A stretch of 64,000 bases of DNA from Tetranychus cinnabarinus (Eukaryota > Arthropoda > Arachnida > Trombidiformes > Tetranychidae), in assembly GCA_022266195.1 (NCBI GenBank), contig WHVY01000001.1, positions 15,624,001 through 15,688,000 of the forward strand, read 5' to 3'. Shown here in pieces: positions 12,667 to 23,439 of the stretch (positions within the stretch are counted from its first letter, which is position 1; each line of letters opens with the position of its first letter). Under the pieces are notes generated by a model, which was not told the DNA's origin, made no database searches, and saw only the letters and a program-made list of their open reading frames with translations. The translations under genes were made by a program, and so were the position numbers.

Positions 12667-13692
12667 AACAACAAAACTAAATTTCAATGAACTATCAGTT
12701 CACTCATTTGTAACCGGTGATTGATTTCTGCTAAACAAAATACTTACCAATAATACCATTCACTACTCATCGTCATCATCACCAATAAAGCTTTTCATTT
12801 TTTAACCGCTATTTATTCATTCGTCAAACTACTGGACATGTATAAAATTAGTCCAGCCTTGGTGAATCCTTGAGGAAACGGACATGCCCTTTTTAATTGT
12901 TCATTTAGTTGACTTAGAAGATAAGCCTTTAAACCTAATCGGCTGTTTACTGGAAAACACCGTTTTCATGGTCTTCCATTTCAGGAGCTTCCTTCTTTCT
13001 CACTTTTATCGTGTCTTTCTTAATTTACTTTCCATCTTTGCCAAACGAGCCTTTCCGTCCGTTTATTAACTAAATTGACAAGGTTTGTTTTGTTTTATCC
13101 GCTTCAAGGTAGACAACAATTTCAATGGTAATTTGCTTCATCAGCCTATCCATAAAACTTGCTTGAAAAATGTCCTTACATGATACATTCAATTAATTGA
13201 ACTCCTTTAGCTTTTCTCTCTCCTTCTCTCTATAGACAATCAGCTCACAATCAAATGAGAGTGATTAGTTTAACTTTATATTCCTCGCAGTTAAGTTTTA
13301 AAACACGTCACTCCTGGTTATTTTCATATCAATGAGAAATGGCTGTTTAAAATAATTTAGCAAAAACACCGAGAAAAGTAAATATTGTGAAAAAATAACC
13401 ATAGATATGAAAAGACTTGACCAAGGTTGATTTGTTTTCAAAACTATCTCAAGTTGAACCTCCTCTTTTCAATACTTTCATTTTTCAGATCTTTTTATTG
13501 GTTTTTATCTTCCAAGAACTACGTTCATCTGTTCAGTGATCTAAATTTATTCTATCCCTTCCTTTTCCTTTTAACCCTCTTAACTTTTCTCTCTTTTTTG
13601 TTCATCTCTCTGAATCGTCTTTTAAAAATATTATCTCCTTGTTAACCACACTTGTGTTTTCGTTTATCAAAACCTATCGCCAATCATCAGAG

Positions 13693-13869
13693 ATGAAACG
13701 TTTTTTTGTGTTCACTGCCCTTAGTTTTTTGCAACCTTTAATAGTTCATGCATCGTTCACAATTATACTTTCAGTCCTCCAAAGAATTCGAACATGGTTT
13801 GAAGCCAATGATTCTGGACCTAAAATAATTGATTACCCTATGCTTCATTCTGATAGGCTATTTGGTTAA
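13693..13869 (+). CDS. possible small secreted peptide
   Basis: A 58-residue frame from the ATG at 13693. It begins with a basic residue pair and a hydrophobic run (MKRFFVFTALSFLQPLIVHA) that could be a signal peptide. About 37 polar residues follow (RTWFEANDSGPKIIDYPML) before the stop. There is no homology I can name, no splice evidence and a modest length for AT-rich DNA, so this may be chance. It could also be the first exon of a longer gene. Confidence 0.2.
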   Translation: MKRFFVFTALSFLQPLIVHASFTIILSVLQRIRTWFEANDSGPKIIDYPMLHSDRLFG

Positions 13870-14690
13870 CCCATGACTGTGTTACAAATCCTGCGTTTAC
13901 TCTTCAGGCCAAAGGTGAGACATAGTGAAATGATAATGTGTAAATTAAATTTATCATGTGTATTATCGTTTTCATCAATTTGTGTCTAATTTCAAGGCTT
14001 GATCTCAAAATTTTGTGACCTAAGTGTGCCAAATCAAAGGCAATCAATTTCGCCATTATGTTAAGTCAGCAAAAAACCAAGCAAGTGAACAATCCAAAGG
14101 ATAAACTCATTGTATTTGTATCTTTATATCCATCTACCATGCCTATTTTTTTCCTCTCTCATTATCGATATCATCATTGTTCCATTATTAATTGACGATT
14201 GTTGTTAGTTTTTACCAGTATTTTCAACTGTTTGCCAGTCAGCTTCATTTTCACCATTATTTCTAGCTAACAATCATCGGACAACATTATAGTAAACCCA
14301 ACCGAACAGGCTATACAACCCCTGAAAAGACTGGTTATTTCACATTTCCTTTTACAGTTAACATGTTACACCTGGTTGGAAGATATCATTTTTGTTAACT
14401 TATCTTTGATAGATGAACTATTATTGAACTTTTCAAGTGATTCATTTTTCAATCATTTTTTATCACAATTTACATTCTAACAATTCTCTATATCAATCTA
14501 GTTGTTGCATAGCGATAGTGAATGTTTAGGTTATATTTCGCTTCTTGTTACCGATGATTGATCAATTGCTGAATGAGACTCTGTTGTTAGTTAAATCATA
14601 GAATTGAAAAACATTCCAACGAATCAGATGATTAAATAAATAGGTGTTAGGATGATGATAATGATGATGAGTATACCTATTTTCATTGCG

Positions 14691-14849
14691 TCCTCTATGG
14701 AAACCTCCATTCAAACTGTTTTCAACAAGCTCACAAGCTAAACTCAAGCAAAAACAAACACAAAAACCTGATATCAGTAAAACGAGAATAACAAAAGACA
14801 ATTCAATGGGATTATCATAAATTAATCTGAATAGAGGAATGAAAAAGTG
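14691..14849 (-). other. possible exon encoding one membrane span
   Basis: Minus-strand open frame with an acceptor-like TTACAG at its 5' end (exon from about 14868) and a donor-like AG/GTATAC at its 3' end near 14680. The translation has a strong hydrophobic segment (ELSFVILVLLISGFCVCFCL) followed by a polar tail rich in Asn/Arg. No partner exons were found, so gene status is doubtful. Confidence 0.18.
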
Positions 14850-16523
14850 AATATTTCCCAATGAAACTGTAATTTATTATCATATTTACCTATTTTTTCA
14901 ATTAAACCTATTCAATGATAACTTAAAAAATAATAGATATTTTTTTCCAATAAACATTTCTTTGTTAAAGTTTTCGCTTAAAGTGATTTAAAAAAATTAA
15001 TGACTGATTTGTAGATTTGTTGTAACTTTTTATTATTCCAGTTGATCTTGAAAAATTTAAACACAATTTATTAATCACCGTGAAAGAGTTAGATGAAAAA
15101 AAGAAGTAATCGGTTAAATTAAAAAGTCTGTAAACCGATAGACTCAAGCAATCTTGGCTTACTTGTTGGTTGTTAAGCTATTTTACAATAAGCCCAGAGC
15201 AAAACGAAACAAAATACAAAAAAGTTTCAAATGATAGCTATGAATCAATTTACAAATTACAATTAAATGGACGGTGATGTTTCATCTGTTAATTACAATG
15301 GTGGTTGGATGCTCAGTTTATGGTGAATAGCTGCAAATTGTTGCAGTTTTACAGGTTGAAATGGATAACAGAAGGAAAAAAGTTGAAATGTATGAAGTGA
15401 TGGGAAAATGTGAGCTGAAAAAGAGCGGAATTAACTTAAGATTGAAGATTTGTTGTTGCCAGCAAGAAAGGTAAGAAAGAGGATTAGAGGGAGAAAGAAA
15501 GGTTGAAGAAGGCTAAGATGGAAAGGTCGTTAACAGGAATGAAACGTAGCAGTGTGTAACTAAACATGAAATTGTTAGAAAGGAGGAAGAACCAGTTCGG
15601 ATGACTGGGAAGAGAAGTGTAAAGACAGGGAGTAAATAGATGTGATTTGGATCATCAGATGAGATTTTACTGGTAGGCAATTGTCTTTCCAATTAACTGA
15701 TTGTGAAGTGAATGTCAAGATTGTAATTAGACAAAGAGAGAGCAAGAGAAGAAGGCACCTTTCTTTAACGAAAAAGTACCTAAGCAGATTTTTCCATTTT
15801 ACAAAATTTCAACCAATTTCCTATTATTTTCGTGGAAAATGTGTTTTTTTTGTCCGGCGAATTGTTGGTCAGTTTAAATGAGTGGAATCAGCAGGTTGAA
15901 TTACAATATAAATTAATTTATCATCAACTACGAATCAATCAATTGTTGCAAATTTCATTTCAAATGAAATATACACATTTTGGTGGAACAATAAAGAAAA
16001 AGCAAAAAGCAAAAAGTTGATTAGTAAGGTCATTGAGAGTTTATGCCAAATTATTGGAGTAAATAATTTTGATCTTTAACTCCAGGCTAGATGACGATTG
16101 AGATATCTTGAGTTTCTTTGCGTTTCCTTGAAAAGATGATAATTTTTGTTTTTTTTCCTTCTCAAAAAAAGAGTGAAAAATAGAAAGATAGAGAACAAGC
16201 ATATGTATAAAAAGACATACTAAGAAATGAGTGTTTTTTGTGAATAGATTTATGATGTGTTGTGTGTTGAATGTTTTGTGATTTGCGTGTGTGAAGAAAG
16301 AGAAAGAAAGAGAAGGGAAACAAGAGTGAAATGTCAATAAGATTTGAATGTCCACATGAAGAATAATGATTTGATGTTAAGTTGAGATGTCGGAGAACAT
16401 TAGATTTGCCTTCAATATTTTTTTTGCATTTTAGTCATGATAATAATAAATTTAGAAGATGTATACGAATGATTAACGCAGAATAAAGATAAAGAAAAGC
16501 AAAAAAGATGTCTATATTGACAA

Positions 16524-19436
16524 TTATTCGATTCTGGATTTCTTCTCCAACGATCCATTATCTTCGCTTCCTTTGATTTCATTAGTAATCTCCTCCACAG
16601 GTCTCTTAATAGCAGTAGCAGTAGTTGTTGTTTTAGAGAGGGTATCCATATCGGTTATAACATTTTCCTCTAAAGAATTATTTTCAGACTTTTTAATTTC
16701 GCTAATTTTTGTATCACCATTATCAACATTAGCAACATTGTGATCATCATTACAGCTTTCACCATTGGCCACATGTCCATTATTGTTTGTTGTGATTGTT
16801 GTTGTTGTGGTCGGTGGGGTTGGTGTTGCTGTTGGTGTTAAAATAGTAGAGTTGGTGGGTGCGTCGGCTGTATTTTCAGCTGTACTATTGTTCAAATCAT
16901 CTGAACTTAAATTAGAGTAACTTAGATTACTGTTGTCTCCATTAGTTATAATCTGTTGTCGTGAATTATCATCTGAACATAGACCTAAACCATCCTTACT
17001 ATCTTCGATGCAATTATATGCGCTACCATTATTTTTATCATTTCGTCCTAATCTTGAATCTCCATCTAGATCATCTTTAGTTGAATCATTACTCTTTTCT
17101 TCTACTTCGGAGGCATTAGATACAGGTACAGATATATTGGAATCATCATCTAATACTTTATCACCTCCACCGTTTGTATGAGAATCACCATTACCATTCT
17201 TTAAATCATCATCATCTTTTTCATTATCATTCTCATTTGCAACTCCATCAGGAGTAGGCATATTATCCAATAAGTTAAGTTTCATTTCTTTAATCCAATA
17301 ATGTGTCCATAAAGTTAATTCTACTTTATGTGGAGTCCATTTAGCAGTGGGATCTGCATACGGATGAAAGTAAAGAAATGTAAAGTGTGATTACACATTT
17401 TTTCACTAAAAAAATGACAACAAAGAAATTATATAAAACAAGCAAATATGACTTACCTTCGGCTTGTAGTCTGTCACAGGCGACTTTAATTTGGTCAGCG
17501 AAAGCAATAAATTCATTTACGGTATAATTGGTGTTTTCTATTCCTGGAACTGACATTAAACATTCATCCGCCATGAAAGGACAAATCTCTGGAGCATAAG
17601 CACATAAAATAGCTAAGACAAAATAAAAAAGTACCCGTATTAAAATCTAATAAGAATATTTTTTTTGCTTATTAGCTTGATTAGCTAAATAATAATTTTT
17701 AGATATTACTGATGACAGAATGACAACAAAAAAATAAATCGTCACAATCAAAAGATTTCATAAAAAATAATACACATCTAAAATAAATATCTAAATACCT
17801 GATGCGGTAGCAACTCCAATCCCCTTTAAATTGACCAATGCTGAAATAGCTCCATGGAGATTCGTTGGACATTTTTTGAAAGCTTTGGTGGATACTGCCT
17901 TAACTGCAGTTTCTGTATTCATTCGTACAAGATCCAATAAACCTGCACGATTTTTGGTTCGCCATAATTTCCATTTTGTTATCTGTACCAACTCATCATG
18001 CCGGATTTGACGCTCTTTACGCGCCGCTAAAATCTTTGGTAATTCTTCTTGATACCTAAGAAATAAAAATAATATTCAAGATAAGAATCAAATATGAAAC
18101 AAAGAAAATATATGTAACTGAATATATATGTGAATAATAAATTGTAAAATTAAAGAATTATTACATAAGTAAAACTTTGATTTAATCAACTGATCAATAA
18201 AAAGCGCAAAAAAGTTAATCTGTCAAAAATTATTGGATGCTAACAAGAAATAAAGTCAAAGGGAGGAAAGTAGACCGAGAGAAGCTACCATATAAAGAGC
18301 TGAAGAAATACAACGAATACAACAAATTTAACTCAATTACTCTATTCCTTATTCTTAAAAATATTTACCATAATAAATGAGTATTGAAATATGCCGAAAG
18401 ATTCAACAATTATATATTGAAATAATATAAAAAAGTAGCGAGAAAAATTACGCTACATTTATGCTATTTTGTATGGTAAAAGGTGGTAAAAGAGAGCATA
18501 AGACTGACTTGCTATCGGTTCAATGAAAATGGTGGCTTTAGTTGGTTGTTGAAGTTGCTTGCTTGTTGTATGTATGTATGTTGGTTATATTGGGTAGAAA
18601 GAAGAGAAGAGAGGAAAGGAAAGGAAAAGAAAAAGAAAGAAAAAAAGAAAGACTAACTAAAAGCAAAAAGAAAGAGAAAGAAAGAGAAGTAAAAATTAAA
18701 ACAAAGAAAGATTGAGTAAAAAAAGGTTAAAATTAATAAACATTCAACTTGGATTGAAAAGTTTACCGGTATAAATAAGTGTTTACATCTCCAGAGACAT
18801 ACAACAACAAAAACTGTGAAATAGAGAGGCAAGTAACACGAGCAAAAAAGAGATATTCGTAAAACTCGCCTCTCAATCGTATATAAAGGGTGTAACACTT
18901 AAAAACGCGCAAATGAAGGAGGTAACAAGAAAGCTTATCTTTCCTTAATCACAAAATTTGACGATATTGATTAAGATAACAATGAAGCAACAAAGACAAT
19001 GAAACCAAAATCAGATCTGTTGCTTCATAATCTTTGTTATTATCTTAAGAAATTTCACCAAATTTTGTGATTACGGTAAGATATGCTTTCTTGTTACCTC
19101 CTTCATTTGCGCGTTTTTAAGTGTTACACCCTTTATATATACTATAGATTATAATATGAGGTAGAAAGAGAGCAAAGAAAGAAAAACCAGTAAAAGAAAG
19201 AGAAGAGAATAAGAGAGAGAGAGAAAAGAGACCGGGATAGAAAGATTATTAAATGAAAAAATAAAGTCTTACCAATTATCCAATTTAATTGCTTCTTGTG
19301 GACCACTTTTTTTAGAACCACGAGTTGCCTGAGCTCGAATCTTGAAAACTTCCTTATATTGTGATAAAACATAAAGCCATTGGTTACTAGTTGCCTTACT
19401 AAAAAACTTAATAGAAGAATCATTTACAGTCGCCAT
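16524..19436 (-). CDS. HhH-like conserved protein, copy A (left)
   Basis: Exons 19273-19436, 17799-18055, 17457-17612 and 16524-17353 give 468 aa. Residues 1-200 belong to a widely conserved, largely uncharacterised eukaryotic family. The order is a tryptophan-containing start (NQWLYVLSQYKEVFKIRA), a basic helix region (KLDNWYQEELPKILAARKER), ITKWKLWRTKNR, then a helix-hairpin-helix-like LKGIGVATASAILCAYAPE and the conserved FMADECLMSVPG. This recalls the fold of HhH DNA glycosylases, but I see no confident catalytic Lys/Asp, so no enzymatic role is claimed. Residues about 215-468 are a low-complexity Asp/Asn/Ser/Thr tail ending in a Lys/Arg patch (KKSRIE), probably disordered. Intron phases are identical in copy B. 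The gene is divergently paired with copy B. Confidence 0.9.
18885..19134. mobile_element. foldback MITE inserted in intron 1 of copy A
   Basis: About 250 bp that is itself nearly a complete inverted repeat. The first about 50 bp (starting AAAGGGTGTAACACTTAAAA) recur exactly as the reverse complement at the right end, with weaker symmetry continuing towards the centre. The matching site in copy B is an uninterrupted TA-run between ATCG and CTATAG, so this is a filled versus empty site with TA or TATA duplicated at the borders. There is no coding capacity. TA target preference would fit a Tc1/mariner-type non-autonomous element; the family assignment is inference. Confidence 0.85.
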
Positions 19437-19852
19437 TATCAATGTATGGAGAGATAGAGCTTTAGCATCAGTTGAAAGCCTTCAAACAAACTAAACTCAA
19501 CTCAAAACAGGCAACCTTCTCCTCTGAATGTTGTGAGTCTGACTCGTTTTCCCCTCTTTTCGTTTATCCCCTTTTTTTCTCATCCAACTTAAGAGTCACA
19601 CAACATACAGTGAGACCTCTCATAAGTTAACAAAAAGGTACTCATTGGGTGTACATCCCAGCAGATGGCTCTTCTGTTGAAGACGCTTGTTACTAGTTAA
19701 GGTTTTATTAGCGTAAAGCTAAGTCTCTTACTTTTTCAAAAATGAGAGGTTGTGAGTGATTTGGGCAGACTGTAACTCAACAAGCCATTTCACAGCCACA
19801 AGCTGCTGGCATCAGTTAAAGCTGAATTTTCATCTCACAATTGCACATTACA
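19437..19852. promoter_or_regulatory. unique spacer / shared promoter between the inverted copies
   Basis: 416 bp between the two divergent start codons and the only part of the 6.3-kb palindrome that is not duplicated. It must supply 5' UTR and promoter for both copies, and the two halves are not mirror images, so expression may differ. It contains a possible small transposon at 19608-19758. Confidence 0.5.
19608..19758. mobile_element. possible small TIR element in the spacer
   Basis: The left end reads CAGTGAGACCTCTCAT. The right end, read in reverse complement, is CACTCACAACCTCTCAT. The imperfect termini enclose about 150 bp without coding capacity. No clear target duplication is visible, so this may be chance. 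Confidence 0.3.
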
Positions 19853-22525
19853 ATGGCGACTGTAAATGATTCTTCTATTAAGTTTTTTTCAAAGGGTAGC
19901 AGTAACCAATGGCTTTATGTTTTATCACAATATAAGGAAGTTTTCAAGATTCGAGCTCAGGCAACTCGTGGTTCTAAAAAAAGTGGTCCACAAGAAGCAA
20001 TTAAATTGGATAATTGGTAAGACTTTATTTTTTCATTTAATAATCTTTCTATCCCGGTCTCTTTTCTCTCTCTCTCTCTTATTCTCTTCTCTTTCTTTTA
20101 CTGGTTTTTCTTTCTTTGCTCTCTTTCTACCTCATATTATAATCTATAGTATATATATATACGATTGAGAGGCGAGTTTTACGAATATCTCTTTTTTGCT
20201 CGTGTTACTTGCCTCTCTATTTCACAGTTTTTGTTGTTGTATGTCTCTGGAGATGTAAGCACTTATTTATACCGGTAAACTTTTCAATCCAAGTTGAATG
20301 TTTATTAATTTTAACCTTTTTTTGCTCAATCTTTCTTTGTTTTAATTTTTACTTCTCTTTCTTTCTCTTTCTTTTTGCTTTTAGTTAGTCTTTCTTTTTT
20401 TCTTTCTTTTTCTTTTCCTTTCCTTTCCTCTCTTCTCTTCTTTCTACCCAATATAACCAACATACATACATACAACAAGCAAGCAACTTCAACAACCAAC
20501 TAAAGCCACCATTTTCATTGAACCGATAGCAAGTCAGTCTTATGCTCTCTTTTACCACCTTTTACCATACAAAATAGCATAAATGTAGCGTAATTTTTCT
20601 CGCTACTTTTTTATATTATTTCAATATATAATTGTTGAATCTTTCGGCATATTTCAATACTCATTTATTATGGTAAATATTTTTAAGAATAAGGAATAGA
20701 GTAATTGAGTTAAATTTGTTGTATTCGTTGTATTTCTTCAGCTCTTTATATGGTAGCTTCTCTCGGTCTACTTTCCTCCCTTGACTTTATTTCTTGTTAG
20801 CATCCAATATTTTTTGACAGATTAACTTTTTTGCGCTTCTTATTGATCAGTTGATTAAATAAAAGTTTTACTTATGTAATAATTCTTTAATTTTACAATT
20901 TATTAATTAGTTACACATATATATTCAGTGACATATATTTTTTTTGTTTCATATTTTTATTCTTATCTTGAATATTATTTTTATTTCTTAGGTATCAAGA
21001 AGAATTACCAAAGATTTTAGCGGCGCGTAAAGAGCGTCAAATCCGGCATGATGAGTTGGTACAGATAACAAAATGGAAATTATGGCGAACCAAAAATCGT
21101 GCAGGTTTATTGGATCTTGTACGAATGAATACAGAAACTGCAGTTAAAGCAGTATCCACCAAAGCTTTCAAAAAATGTCCAACGAATCTCCATGGAGCTA
21201 TTTCAGCATTGGTCAATTTAAAGGGGATTGGAGTTGCTACCGCATCAGGTATTTAGATATTCATTTTAGATGTGTATTATTTTCTGTGAAATCTTTTGAT
21301 TGTGATGATTATGTTGTTTGTTGTTGTCATTCTGTCATCAGTGATATCTAAAACAATATTTAGTTAATCAAGCTAATAAGCAAAAAAAATTATTCTTACT
21401 AGATTTTAATACGGGTACTTTTTTATTTTGTCTTAGCTATTTTATGTGCTTATGCTCCAGAGATTTGTCCTTTCATGGCGGATGAATGTTTAATGTCAGT
21501 TCCAGGAATAGAAAACACCAATTATACCGTAAATGAATTTATCGCTTTCGCTGACCAAATTAAAGTCGCCTGTGAAAGACTACAAGCCGAAGGTAAGTCA
21601 TTTTTTCTTGTTTTATATAATTTCTTTGTTGTCATTTTTTTAGTGAAAAAATGTGTTATTTAACTTTACATTCCTTTCATTTCATCCGTATGCAGATCCC
21701 ACTGCTAAATGGACTCCACATAAAGTAGAATTAACTTTATGGACACATTATTGGATTAAAGAAATGAAACTTAACTTATTGGATAATATGCCTACTCCTG
21801 ATGGAGTTGCAAATGAGAATGATAATGAAAAAGATGATGATGATTTAAAGAATGGTAATGGTGATTCTCATACAAACGGTGGAGGTGATAAAGTATTAGA
21901 TGATGATTCCAATATATCTGTACCTGTATCTAATGCCTCCGAAGTAGAAGAAAAGAGTAATGATTCAACAAAGGATGATCTAGATGGAGATTCAAGATTA
22001 GGACGAAATGATAAAAATAATGGTAGCGCATATAATTGCATCGAAGATAGTAAGGATGGTTTAGGTCTATGTTCAGATGATAATTCACGACAACAGATTA
22101 TAACTAATGGAGACAACAGTAATCTAAGTTACTCTAATTTAAGTTCAGATGATTTGAACAATAGTACAGCTGAAAATACAGCCGACGCACCCACCAACAC
22201 TACTATTTTAACACCAACAGCAACACCAACCCCACCGACCACAACAACAACAATCACAACAAACAATAATGGACATGTGGCCAATGGTGAAAGCTGTAAT
22301 GATGATCACAATGTTGCTGATATTGATAATGGTGATACAAAAATTAGCGAAATTAAAAAGTCTGAAAATAATTCTTTAGAGGAAAATGTTATAACCGATA
22401 TGGATACCCTCTCTAAAACAACAACTACTGCTACTGCTATTAAGAGACCTGTGGAGGAGATTACTAATGAAATCAAAGGAAGCGAAGATAATGGATCGTT
22501 GGAGAAGAAATCCAGAATCGAATAA
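19853..22525 (+). CDS. HhH-like conserved protein, copy B (right)
   Basis: Exons 19853-20016, 20992-21248, 21437-21592 and 21696-22525, with lengths (164, 257, 156, 830) and phases identical to copy A; 468 aa. It has the same family core with the LKGIGVATAS hairpin and the same acidic, Asn/Ser/Thr-rich tail. Visible protein differences from copy A are few: SKGSSNQW for SKATSNQW near the N-terminus, CERLQAE for CDRLQAE, TNTTILT for TNSTILT, and HNVADID for HNVANVD. Both copies are intact, with no stop or frameshift, which argues that both are still under selection or that the duplication is very recent. Intron 1 is 975 bp here and lacks the inserted element found in copy A. Confidence 0.9.
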
Positions 22526-22673
22526 TTGTCAATATAGACATCTTTTTTGCTTTTCTTTATCTTTATTCTGCGTTAATCATTCGTATACATCTTCTAAATT
22601 TATTATTATCATGACTAAAATGCAAAAAAAAATATTGAAAGTAACTCCAATGTTCTCCGATATCTCAACTCAA
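19853..22673 (+). repeat. right arm of the large inverted duplication
   Basis: Partner of 16376-19436. Similarity runs through exons, introns (including the pyrimidine-rich tract at 20330-20440) and 3' flank, and breaks at about 22673. Confidence 0.95.
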
Positions 22674-23439
22674 CAAAAAGAAATATTGTTTCCTCTATAA
22701 TCAAACGGGAAGCTATGCTAACTCAACGGCCACTTTTTCACTAAAATCCAATGTGGTTCAAATAAATCAATTCTATTCTTAAACAAGCATCTCCACTTTA
22801 ATCAACTGTCTATTTAATTACCTTTTCTAAATGATTTAGTTCTATGTTAAATATCTTTGCTTCAATAAGAATATGTATTTAAAAAATTACATTTTGTCTA
22901 CATTGTTTTCAAGTCATCAAATATTTCATCAATTTAAGCTTCTTTATTAAAGTTTATTTGAATATCAATTCCACGAATAAATTGTCATTGATGAAAATCT
23001 TTTCTTACTTTCATTCAAGCCGAATTAATTCTTGAACTTTCAACAATTATAGCTAATTCAATTCATCTTTCAACTCAAGTCTCTGACTAACAATTGAAAC
23101 TAGATTACTCACCTTCGTTAATGACAACTTTCTTAGACTCTCGCAGTCATAAAGGTTAATTTAGTTGACACATTGTTTTGTGAAATTTTGTTTAGATTTG
23201 TTTGTTTAAGATTAAAATAGATACAAAGTTAATTATTCAGAAAATTACATTTCATAGTTAAGTTAGGATTTATCAAAAAGAGTAACAATTTGTTTAAAAT
23301 TGATTAAAAAATATGAATTAAGTTACATGAAATGTATTTGACAAAATTTGAATTGACTAATAACTAAACTGTAATGCTGTCAGCTTATCTGGCGGGAGAT
23401 GACAGTATTAAAATGTCTTGATTAACATCAACCAGAATA
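22674..23439. other. intergenic, right arm to tetraspanin 3' end
   Basis: AT-rich, no ORF of note. The interval about 22890-23180 shares a degenerate direct similarity with 25640-25890 on the other side of the tetraspanin gene. Confidence 0.5.

Larger units (their letters stand above)
12667..16375. other. long intergenic region without a firm gene
   Basis: About 3.7 kb, AT-rich. The only things worth noting are a possible small secreted peptide at 13693-13869 and a possible membrane-protein exon near 14.7-14.85 kb (both listed separately with low confidence), and a purine-rich stretch on the + strand at about 15350-16330 resembling the one at 5.4-6.5 kb. Confidence 0.5.
16376..19436 (-). repeat. 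left arm of a large inverted duplication
   Basis: Reverse-complement match to 19853-22673. It covers a whole four-exon gene, all introns and about 150 bp of 3' flank. The match begins at the start codons (inner end) and stops beyond the 3' UTR (outer end), where the two flanks become unrelated. This arm is about 240 bp longer than its partner because of the inserted element at 18885-19134. Confidence 0.95.

Noticed and set aside
13427..13645. Leu/Phe-rich + strand ORF
   Set aside because: Composition of a pyrimidine-rich stretch. No topology or homology beyond hydrophobicity.
19142..20168. ORFs at minus 19142-19423 and plus 19866-20168 with similar Phe/Ser-rich ends
   Set aside because: These are exon 1 of the duplicated gene read in another frame or through the donor site into intron 1.
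16933..22116. ORFs antisense to the tails of both duplicated genes (plus 16933-17181, minus 21868-22116)
   Set aside because: Antisense to the Asp/Asn/Ser-rich coding tail. Conservation between copies only reflects the duplication.
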